Origin: an uncultured Limnohabitans sp.
GTDB taxonomy: Bacteria > Pseudomonadota > Gammaproteobacteria > Burkholderiales > Burkholderiaceae_C
Direction of reading: 5' to 3'
Length of the DNA: 7,379 nucleotides
Assembly: GCA_937928195.1 (NCBI GenBank)
Contig: CALEYZ010000116.1
Span: 1-7,379, forward strand
Positions 5,419 to 7,379 of the stretch are shown piece after piece. The stretch's first letter is position 1. The number at the start of each line of letters is the position of its first letter. Under the pieces are notes generated by a model. It was not told the origin of the DNA. It worked only from the letters and a program-made list of their open reading frames with translations, and did not search any database. The position numbers and the translations under genes are program-made.

Positions 5419-7311
5419 ATGAACCGTTATCCGGTGTGGAAATTTGCGATCATTGTGATCGCGTTGTTGTTGGGCGTGGTTTACACCTTGCCCAACTTTT
5501 TTGGTGAAGCACCGGCGGTGCAGGTTTCATCGTCCAAGATGACGTCCAAGGTCGATGCGGCCACATTGGCACGTGTAGAAGACGCACTCAAGGTGGCCAA
5601 CGTGGCGCCGTCCGCTGTAAGCTTGGAAGGTGCTTCCATCAAGGCACGCTTTGAATCCACGGAACAGCAACTCAAAGCCAAAGACGCGATTCAAAAGGCC
5701 TTGATACCTGAAGGCACTGAGAATGGCTATGTGGTGGCTTTGAATTTGTTGTCACGCTCACCTGCCTGGTTGACCTCCTTGCACGCTGCGCCCATGTATT
5801 TGGGCTTGGACCTGCGCGGCGGTGTTCACTTCATGTTGCAAGTTGACATGAAAGCCGCGTTGACACAAAAGACGGATTCTTTGGTGGGCGACATCCGCAC
5901 GGCTTTGCGTGAAAAAGATGTGCGCCATGGCGGCATTGCACGCAATGGCCAAAGCATTGAAGTGCGCGTGCGCGATCAGGCCCAATTGAATGCCGCGCGT
6001 CGCGTGTTGGCCGATCAATTTACCGATTTGCAAGCACTGGATGCGGCAGATGGTGGTGAGTTCAAATTGACCGCCACCATCAAGCCTGAAGCCGCACGCC
6101 GCGTGCAAGAACAGGCCCTCAAACAAAACATCACAACCTTGCACAACCGCATCAACGAGTTGGGCGTGGCAGAGCCTGTGATTCAGCAACAAGGCTTGGA
6201 CCGCATTGTGGTGCAACTGCCGGGCGTGCAAGACACCGCCAAGGCCAAAGACATTTTGGGCCGCACGGCCACTCTGGAAGTGCGCTTGGTCGACGAGAGC
6301 AGCGAAGCCCGCTCGGCGGAGCAAACCAATGGCCTGGTGCCGTTTGGTTCTGAGCGTTATTTAGAGCGCAATGGCCAATCGGTGATTGTGAAGAAGCAGG
6401 TGATTTTGACGGGCGACAACCTGACCGACGCACAGCCTGGTTTTGACAACCAGACGCAAGAGCCCGTGGTCAATTTGTCACTGGATGGCAAAGGCGCGCG
6501 CATCTTCAAAGATGTCACCCGCGAAAACATTGGCAAGCGCATGGCCATTTTGCTGTTTGAAAAAGGCAAAGGCGAAGTGGTGACGGCCCCGGTGATCCGC
6601 TCCGAAATTGGCGGCGGTCGTGTGCAAATTTCTGGCCGCATGACCACCAGCGAGGCCAATGACACAGCGTTGTTGTTGCGCGCAGGTTCTTTGGCGGCGC
6701 CCATGGAAATCATTGAAGAGCGCACGATCGGCCCCAGCCTGGGTGCCGAAAACATTGCCAAAGGTTTCAACAGCGTCACTTGGGGCTTTGTGGTGATTGC
6801 CGCCTTCATGTGCATTTACTACATGGTGTTTGGCTTGTTTTCCAGCATCTCCTTGGCCGTCAATCTGCTCTTGTTGGTGGCGGCACTTTCGATGTTGCAA
6901 GCCACCCTGACGTTGCCCGGCATGGCTGCGATGGCCTTGGCGCTGGGCATGGCGATTGACTCCAACGTGCTGATCAACGAGCGGGTGCGAGAAGAGTTGC
7001 GTTTGGGTGCGTCACCCCAAACCGCCATTCACGCAGGCTACGACCGTGCGTGGGCCACCATTCTGGACTCCAACATCACCACCCTCATTGCGGGTGTGGC
7101 TTTGCTTGCTTTTGGTTCAGGCCCTGTACGTGGATTTGCCGTGGTGCATTGCTTGGGCATTTTGACCAGCATGTTCTCCGCGGTGTTCTTCTCCCGCGGT
7201 TTGGTCAACCTTTGGTATGGCCGTCAGAAGAAACTCAAGTCCGTATCGATTGGTACGGTGTGGCGCCCAGAGGGTACAGCAGTGCCAGCCAAATCAGAAG
7301 ACAAAGCCTAA
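5419..7311 (+). CDS. secD: Protein translocase subunit SecD
   Basis: RND-like inner-membrane protein that with SecF uses the proton motive force to complete export of proteins through SecYEG. The product has 630 residues (E. coli SecD 615). One N-terminal membrane segment (about 8-25) is followed by a large periplasmic P1 region. P1 contains LGLDLRGGVHF (128-138), a repeat region with HNRINELGV and ILGRTATLEVRLVDE, and an IGPSLG segment leading into five C-terminal membrane segments. The membrane Asp of GMAIDSNVLINERVREE is Asp514, matching E. coli Asp519, which is needed for proton-driven function. ATG 5419 is chosen because MNRYPVWK is the usual start in Burkholderiales. The frame is open back to a GTG at 5356, but that would add a hydrophobic extension crossing the hairpin. 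Only a weak GAAG lies upstream of 5419. The gene follows yajC by 88 bases and precedes secF by 14. Confidence 0.97.
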   Translation: MNRYPVWKFAIIVIALLLGVVYTLPNFFGEAPAVQVSSSKMTSKVDAATLARVEDALKVANVAPSAVSLEGASIKARFESTEQQLKAKDAIQKALIPEGTENGYVVALNLLSRSPAWLTSLHAAPMYLGLDLRGGVHFMLQVDMKAALTQKTDSLVGDIRTALREKDVRHGGIARNGQSIEVRVRDQAQLNAARRVLADQFTDLQALDAADGGEFKLTATIKPEAARRVQEQALKQNITTLHNRINELGVAEPVIQQQGLDRIVVQLPGVQDTAKAKDILGRTATLEVRLVDESSEARSAEQTNGLVPFGSERYLERNGQSVIVKKQVILTGDNLTDAQPGFDNQTQEPVVNLSLDGKGARIFKDVTRENIGKRMAILLFEKGKGEVVTAPVIRSEIGGGRVQISGRMTTSEANDTALLLRAGSLAAPMEIIEERTIGPSLGAENIAKGFNSVTWGFVVIAAFMCIYYMVFGLFSSISLAVNLLLLVAALSMLQATLTLPGMAAMALALGMAIDSNVLINERVREELRLGASPQTAIHAGYDRAWATILDSNITTLIAGVALLAFGSGPVRGFAVVHCLGILTSMFSAVFFSRGLVNLWYGRQKKLKSVSIGTVWRPEGTAVPAKSEDKA

Positions 7312-7314
7312 AGC

Positions 7315-7318
7315 GGAG
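7315..7318 (+). promoter_or_regulatory. Ribosome binding site of secF
   Basis: GGAG lies in the 14-base gap after the secD stop, seven bases before the ATG at 7326, an ideal spacing that supports this start. Confidence 0.7.
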
Positions 7319-7325
7319 CAACACC

Positions 7326-7379
7326 ATGGAATTTTTCAAAATCCGCAAAGACATTCCCTTCATGAAGCACGCGTTGATC
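7326..7379 (+). CDS. secF: Protein translocase subunit SecF, 3'-truncated by window edge
   Basis: Only the first 18 codons are present, reading MEFFKIRKDIPFMKHALI. The pattern of an EFF(K/R)I-RKDIPFM start before the first membrane segment is typical of betaproteobacterial SecF, partner of SecD in the SecDF complex. It follows secD after 14 bases with a well-spaced GGAG, as in the conserved yajC-secD-secF operon. Conserved catalytic or membrane motifs lie beyond the window, so the call rests mainly on position and the short N-terminus. Confidence 0.9.
   Translation, partial: MEFFKIRKDIPFMKHALI

Noticed and set aside
5758..6324. A 188-codon minus-strand open frame inside secD
   Set aside because: Antisense shadow of the conserved SecD periplasmic domain; no independent signals of being a gene.

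Overview
The window is ordinary bacterial chromosome. The proteins resemble those of Betaproteobacteria, order Burkholderiales, most likely family Comamonadaceae: GyrB carries the proteobacterial TOPRIM-region insert, SecD starts MNRYPVWK and YajC starts MFISSAFAQ. This taxonomic call is inferred from protein resemblance only. I see no tRNA, rRNA, insertion sequence, integrase, CRISPR array or long repeat.

Layout from left to right. (1) Bases 1-2307 (+) hold the DNA gyrase B subunit gene gyrB, cut at its 5' end by the window edge. (2) Bases 2317-4865 (-) hold four tightly packed genes. In transcription order they are nitrile hydratase alpha (nthA), nitrile hydratase beta (nthB), a nitrile hydratase accessory protein and an RhtA-type EamA/DMT exporter. 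nthA/nthB overlap by four bases (ATGA), accessory/rhtA overlap the same way, and nthB/accessory are 19 bases apart. The operon ends 9 bases from the end of gyrB, tail to tail. (3) Bases 4866-4997 are a 132-base divergent control region. (4) Bases 4998-7379 (+) hold yajC, secD and the first 18 codons of secF, the accessory membrane complex of the Sec protein-export machinery.

How the genes work together. NthA and NthB should form a metal hydratase converting nitriles (R-CN) to amides. The claw motif CTLCSC followed by Tyr indicates the cobalt type. The accessory protein is a relative of the beta-subunit N-terminal half and probably delivers cobalt to alpha. The exporter is translationally coupled to this set, but its substrate here is unknown. 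Neither the usual amidase partner nor a cobalt transporter is in the window. YajC-SecD-SecF form a separate housekeeping operon that uses the proton gradient to help pull proteins across the inner membrane.

The most notable points are the placement of a catabolic cobalt nitrile hydratase operon between two housekeeping loci (gyrB and yajC-secDF), the exporter fused translationally to it, the absence of tgt/queA upstream of yajC, and a stable-looking hairpin between yajC and secD. I found no convincing sign of a wholly new biological system.
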